A DNA stretch of 64,000 nt, taken from positions 248,001-312,000 of the forward strand of contig JADQBB010000001.1 in assembly GCA_016903695.1 (NCBI GenBank). The letters are read 5' to 3'. A model generated the notes under the pieces. That model did no database searches, had not been told where the DNA came from, and saw only the letters and a program-made list of their open reading frames with translations. The DNA is from Chlorogloea purpurea SAG 13.99 (lineage in GTDB: Bacteria > Cyanobacteriota > Cyanobacteriia > Cyanobacteriales > Microcystaceae). The position numbers and the translations under genes were made by a program. Below are positions 16,706-29,032 of the stretch, in pieces. Every line of letters starts with the position of its first letter. The first letter of the stretch is position 1.

Positions 16706-16730
16706 GGGTGGCGTGATGCCGCCCTTTTTT
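16706..16730 (+). terminator. Rho-independent terminator
   Basis: gggtggc and gccgccc pair as a 7-bp stem (one G-U) with loop gtgat, followed directly by six T residues. It lies 31 bp after the stop at 16675. Confidence 0.85.
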
Positions 16731-16845
16731 ATTCTCTCATCACCCATTAGCTCCGTGATTCATTATAAAATGGGAAGATGATTGACGAGCCAATTTATGA
16801 TCAAACAGTTTCGATAAGATACAACAAAAATATTCTCTTAACATA

Positions 16846-17292
16846 ATGATGACAAAAACAACTGCTAAAACTCTCTACGAACGGGATTTCAATCTTTGGA
16901 TAAAGGAAACTATCACCCATTTAATAAATCAAAATTTTAATCAAGTTGATTGGGATAATTTGATTGAGGAGGTTGAATCTTTGTCAAGAAAAGATAAACG
17001 AGAATTAAAAAATAGATTAAGAACTTTATTTGAACACGCTCTTAAACGTCGATACGTTTCCTTACCAGACTGTTATCGAGGATGGGAGGTAACAATTATT
17101 AGAACTCAAACCGAGTTGAGGGATATTTTGGAGGACTCTCCAAGCTTACGTGATTTTTTTCTAGAAATAGTTGCTGAATGTTATCAAGATTCTTTAAAAA
17201 CTTTACGAAAAGAACACAATACTTTTTTCCCGGATGATAATCCTTTCCCTACCGATGTAGATGGTTTGCTAAATCAAGATTTTGATAATTAG
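16846..17292 (+). CDS. DUF29 family protein
   Basis: This 148-residue helical protein begins TLYERDFNLWIKETITHL, followed by DWDNLIEEVESLSRKDKREL and LFEHALKRRY. These blocks define DUF29, a family expanded in cyanobacteria and often found near mobile DNA, with no established biochemical role. The ATG at 16846 is followed by a second ATG. The gene is AT-richer than most neighbours. It stands alone between the terminator upstream and the pirin gene. Confidence 0.85.
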   Translation: MMTKTTAKTLYERDFNLWIKETITHLINQNFNQVDWDNLIEEVESLSRKDKRELKNRLRTLFEHALKRRYVSLPDCYRGWEVTIIRTQTELRDILEDSPSLRDFFLEIVAECYQDSLKTLRKEHNTFFPDDNPFPTDVDGLLNQDFDN

Positions 17293-17348
17293 AAACGATT
17301 GTTAATAATTGATAGGGACTTTAATATACAAGCTCAGGAGCCAAAACC

Positions 17349-18047
17349 ATGCTGAACATCCGCAGATCGAAAGACAGAGGACACGCTAACCACGGCTGGT
17401 TAGATACATATCATAGCTTTTCTTTCGCCGGGTATTATGACCCCGATCGCATGGGCTTTAGAGACCTGCGAGTGATCAACGAAGATAGGATTGCCGGGGG
17501 GGGTGGATTCGGCACCCACGGTCACAAAGACATGGAAATCATCACCTATGTTCTCGACGGGGCCTTAGAACATCGAGACAGCCTCGGCACTGGTTCCGTC
17601 ATCCGACCAGGAGAAATCCAAAAAATGAGCGCCGGTACGGGCATCCTCCACAGCGAATATAACGGGTCTCCGAGTCAAGAAGTTCATCTTTTACAAATTT
17701 GGCTACTCCCAGCCCAAAAAGGAATAGCACCGGGTTACGAACAAAAAGAAACCAGAATAGCCGAAAAACCGGGCCAATTACACCTGATCGCCGGGCCCGC
17801 TCCTGGAACCAACGCAGTCAAAATTCATCAAGACGTTAACCTTTACGCCGGGATTATCGAGCCTGGAGAAACACTGACCCATAAGTTAGACAATAACCGC
17901 CACGCTTGGGTACAAATAGCTAGGGGTGCGATCGCTATTGATAACATCCCTCTAGAAGCCGGTGACGGCATCGCCATTAGCGGGGAAAGCGGGTTAACCA
18001 TCACCGCCACCGAAAGGGCCGAGATCCTGCTGTTCGACCTTAATTAA
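17349..18047 (+). CDS. Pirin family protein
   Basis: This 232-residue bicupin starts LNIRRSKDRGHANHGWLDTY, with the metal-site motif GTHGHKDMEIITYVLDG and HLLQIWLLP later, which are diagnostic for pirins. The bacterial members bind Fe or other metals and some have quercetinase activity, while others act as regulators. The C-terminal cupin is shorter and lacks the full metal set, as usual. The 3' end overlaps the convergent crtB gene by 4 bp. Confidence 0.9.
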   Translation: MLNIRRSKDRGHANHGWLDTYHSFSFAGYYDPDRMGFRDLRVINEDRIAGGGGFGTHGHKDMEIITYVLDGALEHRDSLGTGSVIRPGEIQKMSAGTGILHSEYNGSPSQEVHLLQIWLLPAQKGIAPGYEQKETRIAEKPGQLHLIAGPAPGTNAVKIHQDVNLYAGIIEPGETLTHKLDNNRHAWVQIARGAIAIDNIPLEAGDGIAISGESGLTITATERAEILLFDLN

Positions 18048-18973
18048 AGAGCCTGCGCCCTCAACCAAGCCACCGGCAGATACAGCATCTTTTTGGGCAG
18101 GGGTACATAAGCCCGCTTGGTGAACACATCGTAATTATTCGCTTCGATCACGTTGAGAATACCCTCATACAACATCAAAGCCGCCCAAACCGGCCACCTC
18201 GAATCAGGATTTAAAGCCCTGATCCCTCTCTCTGCGTCCTCGTAATAATCCCGCGCCCTCTGGATCTGGAAACGCATCAGCGCCTGCCAACGCTCATCAT
18301 TAACCCCCTTACACAAATCTTCCTCACTGTAGCCGAACCTTTCCAGATCCTCCAGGGGTAGATATATCCGGCCCCTTCCTGTATCCTCGCCCACATCGCG
18401 GAGAATATTAGTGAGTTGATTGGCGATGCCCAGAGCGATCGCCTCATCTTCGGGAATATAAACCGTATCCGCAGACCAGGGAGCCGGGGCAAAGCGATCG
18501 TCCACACCGAGGACAGAGCTAGACATCAGCCCCACCGTACCTGCCACTCGATAACAATAGAGTTTCAATTCCTCGAAAGTTTCGTAGCGACTGCGATAGA
18601 GATCCATGTGTTGCCCGGCGATCATATCCCGGAAAGGCTGAATATCCATAGGAAAACGCTGGAGGGTATCCACCAGCGCCACATCATAATCATCGCTCGG
18701 CACACCGGAAAAAACTAAGTCTAACTGTTTTTCCCAGAGACTCAAAGTTTCCGGGGTTGTTAAGCGGGCTTGGGGGCCATCTACTAGCTCATCGGTACGC
18801 CGACACCAGACATAGATAGCCCAGATTGCTTGACGTTTGTGTTTAGGCATCAAGAGAGTGCCGAGATAAAACGTCTTCGAGTACTTCTCTGTAATCTGGC
18901 GACAGAGTTCGTAGGACTCCGCGAGGGAGACTAGGGGTTGGGTGGTAGAGGGCGGTTTAGGCAATTGCAGCAT
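18044..18973 (-). CDS. crtB: Phytoene synthase
   Basis: CrtB condenses two geranylgeranyl diphosphates to phytoene, the first committed carotenoid step. The 309-residue protein has the first aspartate-rich motif in CRRTDELVDGPQA and the second in NILRDVGEDTGRGRIYLP. The N-terminal region SYELCRQITEKYSKTFYLGT is typical of trans-isoprenyl synthases of this clade. It lies 108 bp downstream of crtP on the same strand, the standard cyanobacterial pds-psy pair, so the two are probably cotranscribed. Confidence 0.97.
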   Translation of the reverse strand: MLQLPKPPSTTQPLVSLAESYELCRQITEKYSKTFYLGTLLMPKHKRQAIWAIYVWCRRTDELVDGPQARLTTPETLSLWEKQLDLVFSGVPSDDYDVALVDTLQRFPMDIQPFRDMIAGQHMDLYRSRYETFEELKLYCYRVAGTVGLMSSSVLGVDDRFAPAPWSADTVYIPEDEAIALGIANQLTNILRDVGEDTGRGRIYLPLEDLERFGYSEEDLCKGVNDERWQALMRFQIQRARDYYEDAERGIRALNPDSRWPVWAALMLYEGILNVIEANNYDVFTKRAYVPLPKKMLYLPVAWLRAQAL

Positions 18974-19081
18974 TCAGCGCCGATGAGAATAATGGTCAGA
19001 TGTGGGCGAAATAAGTTATTTAGCATTGTCTCATTCAATTACCATCTTAGTCATTTTTCTTGCGATAAATATCGTAAGAAT

Positions 19082-20518
<1,437 letters not shown>

Positions 20519-20762
20519 CTAGGGCTTATATGTAACATTTAATTTATCATACTTTGCATTTCTTCACATTTTCTCCCAAGTACCCATAAAGTAAGATTAT
20601 GGCTCATATCCAAAAGTAAGGAGTTAATATCTTAACCCGCTAAAGTTAAAATAAATATTAAAACTTATAGTAACGATAGAAGAATAATCGTCGGTCTACC
20701 GTAGACGAACGAAGTCTTATTATCCTATCGTGTAACTTATGGAATAAATTATTAAATTGAAT

Positions 20763-23540
20763 ATGACGCTTCCAACTACATCCCTCGGTGTTTCTAGTCA
20801 GAACGTTGATATTAATCGACCTTGGCACAGTTTAACCACCCAAGAGGCGATCGAATATCTCCAGACTGACCCCGATACTGGACTGAGAGAGAACCAAATC
20901 AGTCAGAGACAGCAAGTTTTCGGTTTGAACGAACTGATAGAGACGGGGGGGCGCAGTCCCTTGACCATCCTGTGGGAACAGTTCACCAACATCATGTTGG
21001 TGATGCTGATCGCCGTGGCAGTGGTGTCAGCAATATTGGATTTGAAAAAGGGCGAATTTCCCAAAGATGCCGTGGCAATTTTCTTCATCGTTATTTTAAA
21101 CGGATTATTAGGATATTTACAAGAAAGCAGAGCCGAAAAAGCCCTAGCCGCCCTGAAAAATCTCTCCTCTCCCAAAGTGCGGATCATCCGTAACGACCAT
21201 ATCTTTGAGATCAGCGCCAAGGAGTTAGTACCGGGTGACATCATGCTGTTGGAGGCGGGGGTACAAATAGCAGCCGATGGTCGCCTGTTAGAAGCCCAGA
21301 ATTTACAGATACGAGAAGCCGCGCTGACGGGGGAAGCGGAAGCGGTAACGAAAAACGCGGCGATCGTATTGAGCGAAGATTCCTCATTGGGCGATCGGAT
21401 TAACCTCGTTTACCAAGGTACGGAAGTAGTACAGGGACGGGGGAAAGTGGTCGTGGCCCGAACCGGCATGGACACGGAAATCGGTAAGATCGCCACCATG
21501 TTACAGTCGGTGGAAAGCGAACCCACTCCCTTACAACAAAGGATGACCCAGCTCGGTAACGTTCTCGTGAGCGGCTCTCTAGCTTTAGTGGCTCTAGTAG
21601 TTATAGTAGGTGTTATTCGTTCGGGATTCCAATATTTTGAAGACTTATTAGAAGTATCCCTGAGTATGGCCGTGGCGGTAGTGCCGGAAGGATTACCCGC
21701 GGTGGTCACGGTAACTCTCGCCATCGGCACTCAGAGAATGGTGCGCCGTCAAGCCCTGATCAGAAAATTACCAGCGGTAGAAACCCTAGGGTCAGTAACC
21801 ACGATCTGTTCCGATAAAACCGGCACTCTGACCCAGAATAAAATGGTGGTGCAGAAAGTAGAAACACCCAACCAAACCATCACCGTTACCGGGGAAGGTT
21901 ACGCCCCCGTGGGTGACTTTTCCGTCGATGAGAAAAATACTGAATTACAAGCCCTCTTACAAGCCTGTGTACTCTGTAACGACGCTATCCTACAGCACGA
22001 TAAAGGCAATTGGGCGATCTTGGGAGATCCCACCGAGGGCGCTTTACTGACTCTCGCAGGTAAGGGCGGACTATATAAAGAACCCTTTGACGAGAAATGC
22101 CCCCGCCTCGGAGAGTTTCCCTTTTCCAGCGAAAGAAAACGGATGTCGGTGATCTGTCAGCACCCCGACTCTCCCGAATATGTCATGTTTACTAAAGGCT
22201 CACCGGAGTTAATTCTAGAACGTTGCACGAAAATTCAGCAAGGCGATCGAGCTGTCGAGATCACCCCCCCCCAGAGAACACAAATACTCGACCAGAATAA
22301 TATGATGGCGAGTCAAGGTTTGCGAGTTCTGGGATTCTCCTATAAATTGATCGGCGAAGTACCCGAAGCCGAAACCCAAGACACCGAAGAACAGGATTTA
22401 GTCTGGTTGGGTTTGGTGGGAATGTTGGATGCTCCCCGTAAAGAGGTAAAGGGAGCCGTGGAGAAGTGCCGCACCGCCGGTATTCGTCCGATCATGATCA
22501 CCGGCGATCATCAATTGACCGCTCAAGCGATCGCCCACCAGTTAGGTATAGCCCAACCAGGCGATCGAGTATTGACGGGCAAAGAGTTGGAAAAAATGAG
22601 CCAAACCGACTTAGAGGCAGAAGTAGATCAGGTGAGCGTCTACGCCCGCGTCTCTCCCGAACACAAACTGCGGATCGTACAGGCCCTGCAAAAAAGAGGT
22701 AAATTTGTCGCCATGACCGGCGACGGCGTGAACGATGCCCCCGCCTTAAAACAAGCCGACATCGGTATCGCCATGGGTATCACCGGCACCGATGTGAGTA
22801 AAGAAGCCAGTGACATGATCCTCCTAGATGATAATTTCGCCACCATCGTCGCCGCTACCGAAGAAGGGCGGGTGGTATACAGCAACATTCGCCGCTTTAT
22901 CAAATATATCCTCGGTAGCAACATCGGTGAGGTACTAACGATCGCCGCCGCCCCCATCCTCGGTCTCGGTGGTGTACCCCTATCACCCCTACAGATCCTC
23001 TGGATGAACCTTGTTACCGATGGTTTACCCGCTCTCGCCCTAGCGATGGAACCGGCAGAACCTTACGTGATGCAGAGACCCCCTTTCAGCCCCCGCGAGA
23101 GCATTTTCGCCAGGGGTTTAGGGTGGTATATGGTACGCATCGGTATCGTCTTCGCCATTCTCACGATCGTCCTCATGACCTTCGCTTACAATTACGTTAA
23201 GGGGCCTGGACTGGGTTTGGGCGATCCGGCCCGTTGGAAAACTATGGTATTCACCACCCTCTGTTTAGCCCAGATGGGTCACGCTCTAGCGGTGCGCTCT
23301 CATACCCAGTTAACCATCCAGATGAATCCTTTTTCCAACCCCTACGTTCTGGGCGCGGTTGGTTTAACCACGATCCTACAACTACTCTTGATCTACGTGG
23401 AACCTTTGCGGAACTTCTTCAGCACTCACCTGCTCACGCCTTTTGAATTGGCTATCTGCGTCGGATTCAGTGCTTTGATGTTCGTCTGGATCGAATTAGA
23501 AAAACTAGTCATCCGTTGGTTTTTCACCAAAAAGCAGTAA
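20763..23540 (+). CDS. P-type cation-transporting ATPase, type II (Ca or Na/K type)
   Basis: This is a 925-residue membrane pump. Motifs visible are the N-terminal cation ATPase domain, [10 protein letters not shown] (actuator TGE loop), the phosphorylation site [13 protein letters not shown], the nucleotide site FTKGSPE, and the hinge [37 protein letters not shown] in M4 fits type II pumps of the SERCA/Na,K group, most often Ca export (PacL-like) in cyanobacteria. About ten membrane helices are expected. A TTG at 20757 would add two residues and the ATG at 20763 is preferred. Ion specificity cannot be read reliably. Confidence 0.9.
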   Translation: MTLPTTSLGVSSQNVDINRPWHSLTTQEAIEYLQTDPDTGLRENQISQRQQVFGLNELIETGGRSPLTILWEQFTNIMLVMLIAVAVVSAILDLKKGEFPKDAVAIFFIVILNGLLGYLQESRAEKALAALKNLSSPKVRIIRNDHIFEISAKELVPGDIMLLEAGVQIAADGRLLEAQNLQIREAALTGEAEAVTKNAAIVLSEDSSLGDRINLVYQGTEVVQGRGKVVVARTGMDTEIGKIATMLQSVESEPTPLQQRMTQLGNVLVSGSLALVALVVIVGVIRSGFQYFEDLLEVSLSMAVAVVPEGLPAVVTVTLAIGTQRMVRRQALIRKLPAVETLGSVTTICSDKTGTLTQNKMVVQKVETPNQTITVTGEGYAPVGDFSVDEKNTELQALLQACVLCNDAILQHDKGNWAILGDPTEGALLTLAGKGGLYKEPFDEKCPRLGEFPFSSERKRMSVICQHPDSPEYVMFTKGSPELILERCTKIQQGDRAVEITPPQRTQILDQNNMMASQGLRVLGFSYKLIGEVPEAETQDTEEQDLVWLGLVGMLDAPRKEVKGAVEKCRTAGIRPIMITGDHQLTAQAIAHQLGIAQPGDRVLTGKELEKMSQTDLEAEVDQVSVYARVSPEHKLRIVQALQKRGKFVAMTGDGVNDAPALKQADIGIAMGITGTDVSKEASDMILLDDNFATIVAATEEGRVVYSNIRRFIKYILGSNIGEVLTIAAAPILGLGGVPLSPLQILWMNLVTDGLPALALAMEPAEPYVMQRPPFSPRESIFARGLGWYMVRIGIVFAILTIVLMTFAYNYVKGPGLGLGDPARWKTMVFTTLCLAQMGHALAVRSHTQLTIQMNPFSNPYVLGAVGLTTILQLLLIYVEPLRNFFSTHLLTPFELAICVGFSALMFVWIELEKLVIRWFFTKKQ

Positions 23541-23563
23541 GGGTAAATTATATCGGTAATTAG

Positions 23564-23606
23564 GAGGATGCGTGTTTTACAACTGATAAGTACAACCCGC
23601 ATCCTC
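23564..23606 (+). terminator. Possible terminator hairpin after the P-type ATPase
   Basis: gaggatgcg and cgcatcctc pair perfectly over 9 bp across a 25-nt loop, 23 bp past the ATPase stop. The following gttaattttc is only weakly U-rich. Confidence 0.5.
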
Positions 23607-23696
23607 GTTAATTTTCAATTATTTAAAAAGTACGATCGATACAGCTAATAATCTAGATTTTCAGTACACTAGCATTATTAAGCTAGTTGACTTTTT

Positions 23697-25841
23697 ATGG
23701 ATACTATTTCCTTAGTTTTAATACAAATATTAATTATTATTGGTTTATCGAGATTGATGGGTTTAGCCTGTCGCCTGATCAAACAACCATTAGTAATCGG
23801 GGAAATTATCGCCGGGATTATATTAGGGCCTTCCTTATTGGGATTAGTAGCACCGGAGCTATTGACGACACTATTCCCTCAGAATACCTTACCTTTTTTA
23901 AATCTTCTCTCCCAAATTGGCTTAATATTTTTCATGTTTTTAATCGGTTTAGAGTTAAATCCTAAATACCTTAAAGGCAATTTTAATACAGCAGTTTTAA
24001 TCTCTCACGTCAGTATAATACTTCCCTTCTCCCTGGGATGTATTCTGGCCTTACTTCTCTATCCACTCCTTTCTAACAACGAAGTTTCTTTCGCCGCCTT
24101 CGCCCTATTTTTAGGGTCGGCCATGTCCATAACCGCCTTCCCGGTTTTAGCGAGGATCATTACAGAAAATAATTTACAAAAAACTAAACTGGGCACTTTA
24201 GCCCTAACCTGTGCCGCAGTCGATGATGTGACGGCTTGGTGCTTACTGGCCTTGGCTATCGCCGTGACCAGGACTAACAGTATCGTCGACGCTTTTCCTA
24301 CCATCATAGAAGCATTTATCTATATCGCTTTCATGTTGACCGCGGGTAGATGGCTCCTAGAAAAATTACTCAAATACTATCAACAAACCCAAAAATTAAG
24401 TCAATTAGTTCTGGCCATGATCTACGTGGGTCTACTAATTTCCGCCCTCACCACTCAACTGATCGGCATTCACTTCATCTTCGGCAGTTTCCTGATGGGG
24501 GCCGCTATGCCCAAATATCCAGCTTTAGTCAGGGATATAGCCGAGAAAACCGAAGATTTCGTGTTAATCTTCCTCCTGCCGATTTTCTTCGCCTACAGCG
24601 GTTTAAACACGGAAATAGGCTTACTGAATCAACCTCTACTTTGGTTATTGTGTGCTTTAGTGGTGACAGTGGCGATCGTCGGTAAATATTTCGGCACTTA
24701 TATCTCGGCGAGAGCGAGCGGCATCAATAATCAGCAGGCTTCCGCCCTCGGTTGGTTGATGAATACGAGGGGTTTGACCGAGTTGATCGTCCTCAATATC
24801 GGCCTTAGTTTCGGGGTTATATCTCCCCTCCTCTTCACCATGTTAGTGATCATGGCTCTCGTCACCACCTGTATGACTTCCCCCCTCCTAGAATGGATTT
24901 ATCCCAAAGAGAAAATTAAATTAAATCTCGCAGACGATGAATCCCCGGATTTCATCTCACCCGCCGCCCCGGAAACCGCGAAAACCGAGTATAGGGTACT
25001 CGTACCCATTGCTAACCCGGATGCCCAGTTTAACCTGTTGCAATTGGCCATGGAAATCGCCGGTAATTCTTCAGCCGCCGTACACCCTTTATTCCTCCTC
25101 GATTCCGTGGCCGATTACGCCTTTCATAATACCCCCCAAGAAACAGATATTCTGCTCAAGGAACAACATAATAATATTGTCGCCCTTATTAAAGAACTAC
25201 AGCCTTCTCACTTGCGGAATATCGTCCATCCCTTCGTCCGGGTGGCTCACGATGTAGCTAGGGAAACCGCTAAAATAGCTATAGCCGATCGAGCTGATTT
25301 AGTCCTCGTGGGTTGGCATCGCCCCGCTTTCAGCGACAATCGACTCGGTGGGAGAGTCGGCAAGATTCTCAACACCTCCCCCGTGGATGTAGCGGTTTTT
25401 ATCGATAAGCAACCTCTTAAACTGGATTCGATTCTAGTAGCTTATTCGGAAAATAACCACGATGATCTGGGGTTATCTTTAGCCTTGAGATTATTACTGC
25501 ACGACCCGGGAAGAAAGGTGAAAGTTTTGCGTTTTTACCACGAAGATCTCGACGAGTATAATAATATCAGTAACGAATTCAAGAACATGATCGATTTACT
25601 GCCGCCCCTGGTTCAATCGCGCATCGAAGTGCTACGACTGACGGACAGTGAGCCGATCGAAAAAGTCATTCTCGCTTCCCAAGACGTGGATTTAACCATA
25701 GCTGGTACGAGTCGGACTTGGGGGATCGAAAGGCAAACCCTCGGCTTTTACACCGATAGACTCGCTCAAGAGTGTCACTCGTCTTTACTGATCACCCGCC
25801 GTTATTCTTCCGTCAGTAGCCATATTCAATCCCTCCTATGA
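23697..25841 (+). CDS. CPA2-family Na+/K+:proton antiporter with C-terminal USP-like domains
   Basis: This 714-residue protein has about 12 membrane helices (residues 1-400) including GEIIAGIILGPSLLG and CAAVDDVTAWCLLAL, with the double aspartate of monovalent cation:proton antiporters (CPA2, KefB/NapA type). The cytoplasmic C-terminal 300 residues comprise two domains of universal-stress-protein character (YRVLVPIANPDAQFNLLQLA and SILVAYSENNHDDLGLSLAL) with an internal ADLVLVGWHRP. It probably exchanges Na+ or K+ for H+ in pH or salt homeostasis. The next gene overlaps by 4 bp. Confidence 0.9.
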   Translation: MDTISLVLIQILIIIGLSRLMGLACRLIKQPLVIGEIIAGIILGPSLLGLVAPELLTTLFPQNTLPFLNLLSQIGLIFFMFLIGLELNPKYLKGNFNTAVLISHVSIILPFSLGCILALLLYPLLSNNEVSFAAFALFLGSAMSITAFPVLARIITENNLQKTKLGTLALTCAAVDDVTAWCLLALAIAVTRTNSIVDAFPTIIEAFIYIAFMLTAGRWLLEKLLKYYQQTQKLSQLVLAMIYVGLLISALTTQLIGIHFIFGSFLMGAAMPKYPALVRDIAEKTEDFVLIFLLPIFFAYSGLNTEIGLLNQPLLWLLCALVVTVAIVGKYFGTYISARASGINNQQASALGWLMNTRGLTELIVLNIGLSFGVISPLLFTMLVIMALVTTCMTSPLLEWIYPKEKIKLNLADDESPDFISPAAPETAKTEYRVLVPIANPDAQFNLLQLAMEIAGNSSAAVHPLFLLDSVADYAFHNTPQETDILLKEQHNNIVALIKELQPSHLRNIVHPFVRVAHDVARETAKIAIADRADLVLVGWHRPAFSDNRLGGRVGKILNTSPVDVAVFIDKQPLKLDSILVAYSENNHDDLGLSLALRLLLHDPGRKVKVLRFYHEDLDEYNNISNEFKNMIDLLPPLVQSRIEVLRLTDSEPIEKVILASQDVDLTIAGTSRTWGIERQTLGFYTDRLAQECHSSLLITRRYSSVSSHIQSLL

Positions 25842-26284
25842 TGAAAACCTTTAATTATCGATACATCATCTTTTATTCCCTCAGTATTTTATTCGTCATC
25901 ATTTTATTCAATACCGTTACTACTTACGGGGCGAATAATCTAAAAGCGGCTCCACCCATAGGAGGTGTGTATCTTATCAGGGAAGCAAAAATTATAGGTT
26001 GCTTTCAGAGTTCACCTTTGACTTTAAATCTGGAACAATCGGGCATTTATTTGGCGGGAAAGCTTTCTGATAACGCTAAAACACTCCTATTGACGGGGCG
26101 TGTCCGGGGAGATAAATTAAAGTTAGAATCATCCAAAATCTGTAATCTAACCTTAACGGGGAAAGTGATTAAGCCCAATATTAAAGGTGAATTAAAAGAC
26201 AATAGCTCTTCCGCGATCTTTCCCGTTACTTTAGAACCCGATCAACGGGAGCAAAAACCGTTAGGTAAAGGTGCTACCCATTGA
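25838..26284 (+). CDS. Small exported protein coupled to the antiporter
   Basis: This 148-residue protein starts ATG ATG AAA, overlapping the antiporter stop by 4 bp. It has an N-terminal membrane or signal segment (IIFYSLSILFVIILFNTVTT). The remaining 110 residues look like alternating beta strands (YLIREAKIIGCF, LTLTGKVIKPNIKGEL) with two cysteines (GCFQ, KICN) that could form a disulfide. I recognise no family. The coupling suggests a periplasmic accessory to the antiporter, which is inference. Confidence 0.65.
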   Translation: MMKTFNYRYIIFYSLSILFVIILFNTVTTYGANNLKAAPPIGGVYLIREAKIIGCFQSSPLTLNLEQSGIYLAGKLSDNAKTLLLTGRVRGDKLKLESSKICNLTLTGKVIKPNIKGELKDNSSSAIFPVTLEPDQREQKPLGKGATH

Positions 26285-26333
26285 AAAAATCTGGGAAATG
26301 CCGCCGATAATGAGTAAAGTTCTGAACGGGGTT

Positions 26334-27518
26334 TTAATTTTGCTGTTTCAATAACTCTTTAAATTCATCGGCTTTAACCGGACGGCTGAATAAATACCCC
26401 TGCATGTCCTCACAACCACATTCCACTAGAAACTCCCTTTCTTCTAAGGTTTCCACTCCCTCCGCTATCACTCTTAAATTCAGTTGACGGGCCATGGTGA
26501 TGATCGCCTGACTGATGGCCCCATTCTCACTATTACTATGCACGTTCTTGACAAAATTACGGTCTATTTTTAACGTGTTAAAAGGGAATTTTTTTAAATA
26601 AATTAAAGAAGCTTGGCCGGTGCCGAAATCATCTATGGCTATTTTAATCCCTAGGCGGCTTAATCTTTGTAAACGCTTACTTGTTAAACCCACATTTTCT
26701 ATTACCGAGCCTTCTGTTAATTCCAACTCTAATTGATGGGGTGATATACCCGTTTTGGTAATAATATCTTCCACGGAGCTGCAGAAATCGCTGTGATTGA
26801 ATTGGCGTGGGGACACGTTCACCGCCATGGTGATAGGGGGCAAACCCTGATCTCCCCAACTTTTTAACTGCTCACAGGCTCGCTCTAGTATCCATCCACC
26901 CAATATTCTAATGGAACCGGTGCTTTCCGCGAGGGGGATGAATTGATTGGGGGGAATATTGCCCCACTGTGGATGATGCCAGCGCATTAGGGCTTCCGCA
27001 CCGACGATCAGACCCGTTTTCAGGTTGATCTGCGGTTGGTAGTTTACCGCCAATTGCTTTTTGCCTATCGCTTGACGCAAATCCGCTTCTATCTGCAGTT
27101 TGGTCTCTAATAATTTTTCATTGTGGGCCGTTAAGTTCATGGCCGCGGATTTTCTCAGCCTCGCTGCGATCGCTCTTAGTAATTCATCTTCGTCGAAAGG
27201 CTTGATCAGATAGTCATCGGCTCCCAAATTCATGCCGTAGCGTAGATGATTGGGTGTCGCTTTAGCCGTCAGAAAAATAAATGGGATTCTGCGCGTTACC
27301 CCGTGTTGTTGCAATTTGTATAGCACTTGGTAGCCATCCATCTCCGGCATCATCACGTCGCAAAGAATCAGATCGGGTAAGTTATACAGGGCTAGTTTTA
27401 CTCCCTCTTTGCCATTGTTTGCCTCTAATACTTCATAGTTTTCTGAATTGAGAATGTCTGTGATCAGCATTCTGATGGAACCTTCATCCTCAATCACCAG
27501 AATTCTAGCAATAGTCAT
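26334..27518 (-). CDS. Response regulator with EAL (c-di-GMP phosphodiesterase) output
   Basis: This 394-residue protein has a receiver domain at residues 1-120 with the acidic pair ED (10-11), phosphoacceptor D54 (LILCDVMMPEMDG) and the late K in YLIKPF. An EAL domain follows directly, with no GGDEF. Catalytic blocks are complete: GAEALMRWHHP, VNVSPRQF, ELTEG, IDDFGTG, TLKIDRNFV, AEGVET and DMQGYLFSRP. It should hydrolyse c-di-GMP under the control of an unlinked histidine kinase. It stands alone, convergent with the antiporter unit. Confidence 0.92.
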   Translation of the reverse strand: MTIARILVIEDEGSIRMLITDILNSENYEVLEANNGKEGVKLALYNLPDLILCDVMMPEMDGYQVLYKLQQHGVTRRIPFIFLTAKATPNHLRYGMNLGADDYLIKPFDEDELLRAIAARLRKSAAMNLTAHNEKLLETKLQIEADLRQAIGKKQLAVNYQPQINLKTGLIVGAEALMRWHHPQWGNIPPNQFIPLAESTGSIRILGGWILERACEQLKSWGDQGLPPITMAVNVSPRQFNHSDFCSSVEDIITKTGISPHQLELELTEGSVIENVGLTSKRLQRLSRLGIKIAIDDFGTGQASLIYLKKFPFNTLKIDRNFVKNVHSNSENGAISQAIITMARQLNLRVIAEGVETLEEREFLVECGCEDMQGYLFSRPVKADEFKELLKQQN

Positions 27519-27613
27519 GGTTATCTAGCCTTGATGGATACATAATTTCTGCTCGGTCACTACCAGTCTTCTCTATAGCTTCTTTATAACAAATTCTTCA
27601 TTTAATGGGAAAA

Positions 27614-28171
27614 CTAGCCATTTATTTCCATTAATCCGGGAGGAGGGTTGATAGCGACCCGTTTGGTTTCTAAATTAACTACCGGCACGATTTCTTTGAC
27701 GAAAGGAACTAGGATCTTTTTGTTCGGTTTTTCTTCGGCGGGTTGCCCGTCGGCGTTCAAACTCACTTCTAAAAGGTCATTACCCGCCCAAAAAATGTTC
27801 GTCACCACCCCTATTTTCTCTCCGGTTAACTCGTGATAAACCTCCAAATTGATTAAATCTTCCACATGATATTCATCTTTTTTTAACCGGGGTCGATCGC
27901 TTTTGTCTACTAATAATTTATATCCCTTGAGAGCTTCCGCCGAGTCCCTGGTATCTACCCCATCCAAGGTGACAACATAAAGCTTTCCTCCCGGTATATA
28001 TCGCCCCGAAACTAACTGTATTTCTTGAATACTCCCATCTACGGGAGATTTCAACCAGCGCTTGCCAGGCTTTTCAAAACGTTCGGGAAAGTCCGATTCC
28101 GATAGAACTCTCACTTGTCCTTGCATCCCTTGAGGAGCAACGATCGTACCTACTTCTAATAAGTCTTCCAT
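27614..28171 (-). CDS. rimM: Ribosome maturation factor RimM
   Basis: This 185-residue protein assists 16S rRNA processing and binds ribosomal protein uS19 during 30S assembly. The N-terminal RimM barrel begins LLEVGTIVAPQGMQGQVRV, and the C-terminal PRC barrel is seen in YHVEDLINLEVY and KKILVPFVKEIVPVV. The ending PPPGLMEI is typical of cyanobacterial RimM. It is divergent from the Tab2 gene with 57 bp between starts. Confidence 0.95.
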   Translation of the reverse strand: MEDLLEVGTIVAPQGMQGQVRVLSESDFPERFEKPGKRWLKSPVDGSIQEIQLVSGRYIPGGKLYVVTLDGVDTRDSAEALKGYKLLVDKSDRPRLKKDEYHVEDLINLEVYHELTGEKIGVVTNIFWAGNDLLEVSLNADGQPAEEKPNKKILVPFVKEIVPVVNLETKRVAINPPPGLMEING

Positions 28172-28228
28172 ACAGGGTATTATTTATTTGGTATTCTAGT
28201 TTAAGTATATGATATTAGCTTCAAAAGA

Positions 28229-29032
28229 ATGACCATTTGGCAGGCAGATTTATATAAACAAACCGGTGATTATTCTGATTCTAAAACCTGGTATTTACTG
28301 GTGTGCGATCAACAAGGTAATCTGATTCACGAAAATCAATGTCTGCAATCTGAAGTTAACAGTCAGTGGGTGCTGGGTCAATTACAAAATGCTCTAGAAA
28401 AATATACCCCCGATAAAATCCAAATTTTTCGGCCTCAAGTCCTTAACTTTTTTCAATCGGCGGGTTCGGCGCTCGGTGTGCCAGTCGAGGCCACACGTCA
28501 CACCCCGGCCATTAAAAAATTACTCTTGGAGAAAGGTTCGAGTCTGTCTCTAGATAAAGCGCCACCTCAACCCATGCCCGAAAATCTTTGGGGGGAAAGT
28601 TGGCGCGTAGCTTATTTTCAAGCGGGTGAGATAATTGATTTCTGGGAAGATCGTCCACTCCCCATCCTATCTTTACCCCCTGCTTTTCGTCCGCTATCTT
28701 TGGGTGTATCTTCCTCCCAACCGATTCCAGGCTTATTGATCTACGGCGGCAGAAAATCCCGTTCCCTGGCTCAATGGTTAGAATCGGTGCGACCGGTGTG
28801 TCTCGATTACATCAGCGATCGAGTCGGTGTTTCAGGGGGAGTGGTGTTAGAAGCGGGACTCAACGATCGATGGGTGGTTCTCACCTTTGAAGACCCGGAA
28901 ATCGCCGAAGCTATGGAAAATTATGAATCCCGCAAGCGCGCTTGTCAAGGTTTACATTTTCTTTTGATTCAACCCGACGATTCTAACGTGACTTACACGG
29001 CTTTCTGGTTATTGAAAACGCCAGATGCCTAA
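28229..29032 (+). CDS. Tab2/Atab2-family RNA-binding protein
   Basis: This 267-residue protein starts TIWQADLYKQTGDYSDSKTW. The family is restricted to oxygenic phototrophs. In algae and plants Tab2/Atab2 binds the psaB 5' leader and supports translation of photosystem I subunits. Internal blocks such as PDKIQIFRPQVLNFFQSAG and PIPGLLIYGGRKSRSLAQWL match the family pattern. The 3' end overlaps the convergent CPBP gene by 24 bp. The cyanobacterial role is inferred from the plant protein. Confidence 0.9.
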   Translation: MTIWQADLYKQTGDYSDSKTWYLLVCDQQGNLIHENQCLQSEVNSQWVLGQLQNALEKYTPDKIQIFRPQVLNFFQSAGSALGVPVEATRHTPAIKKLLLEKGSSLSLDKAPPQPMPENLWGESWRVAYFQAGEIIDFWEDRPLPILSLPPAFRPLSLGVSSSQPIPGLLIYGGRKSRSLAQWLESVRPVCLDYISDRVGVSGGVVLEAGLNDRWVVLTFEDPEIAEAMENYESRKRACQGLHFLLIQPDDSNVTYTAFWLLKTPDA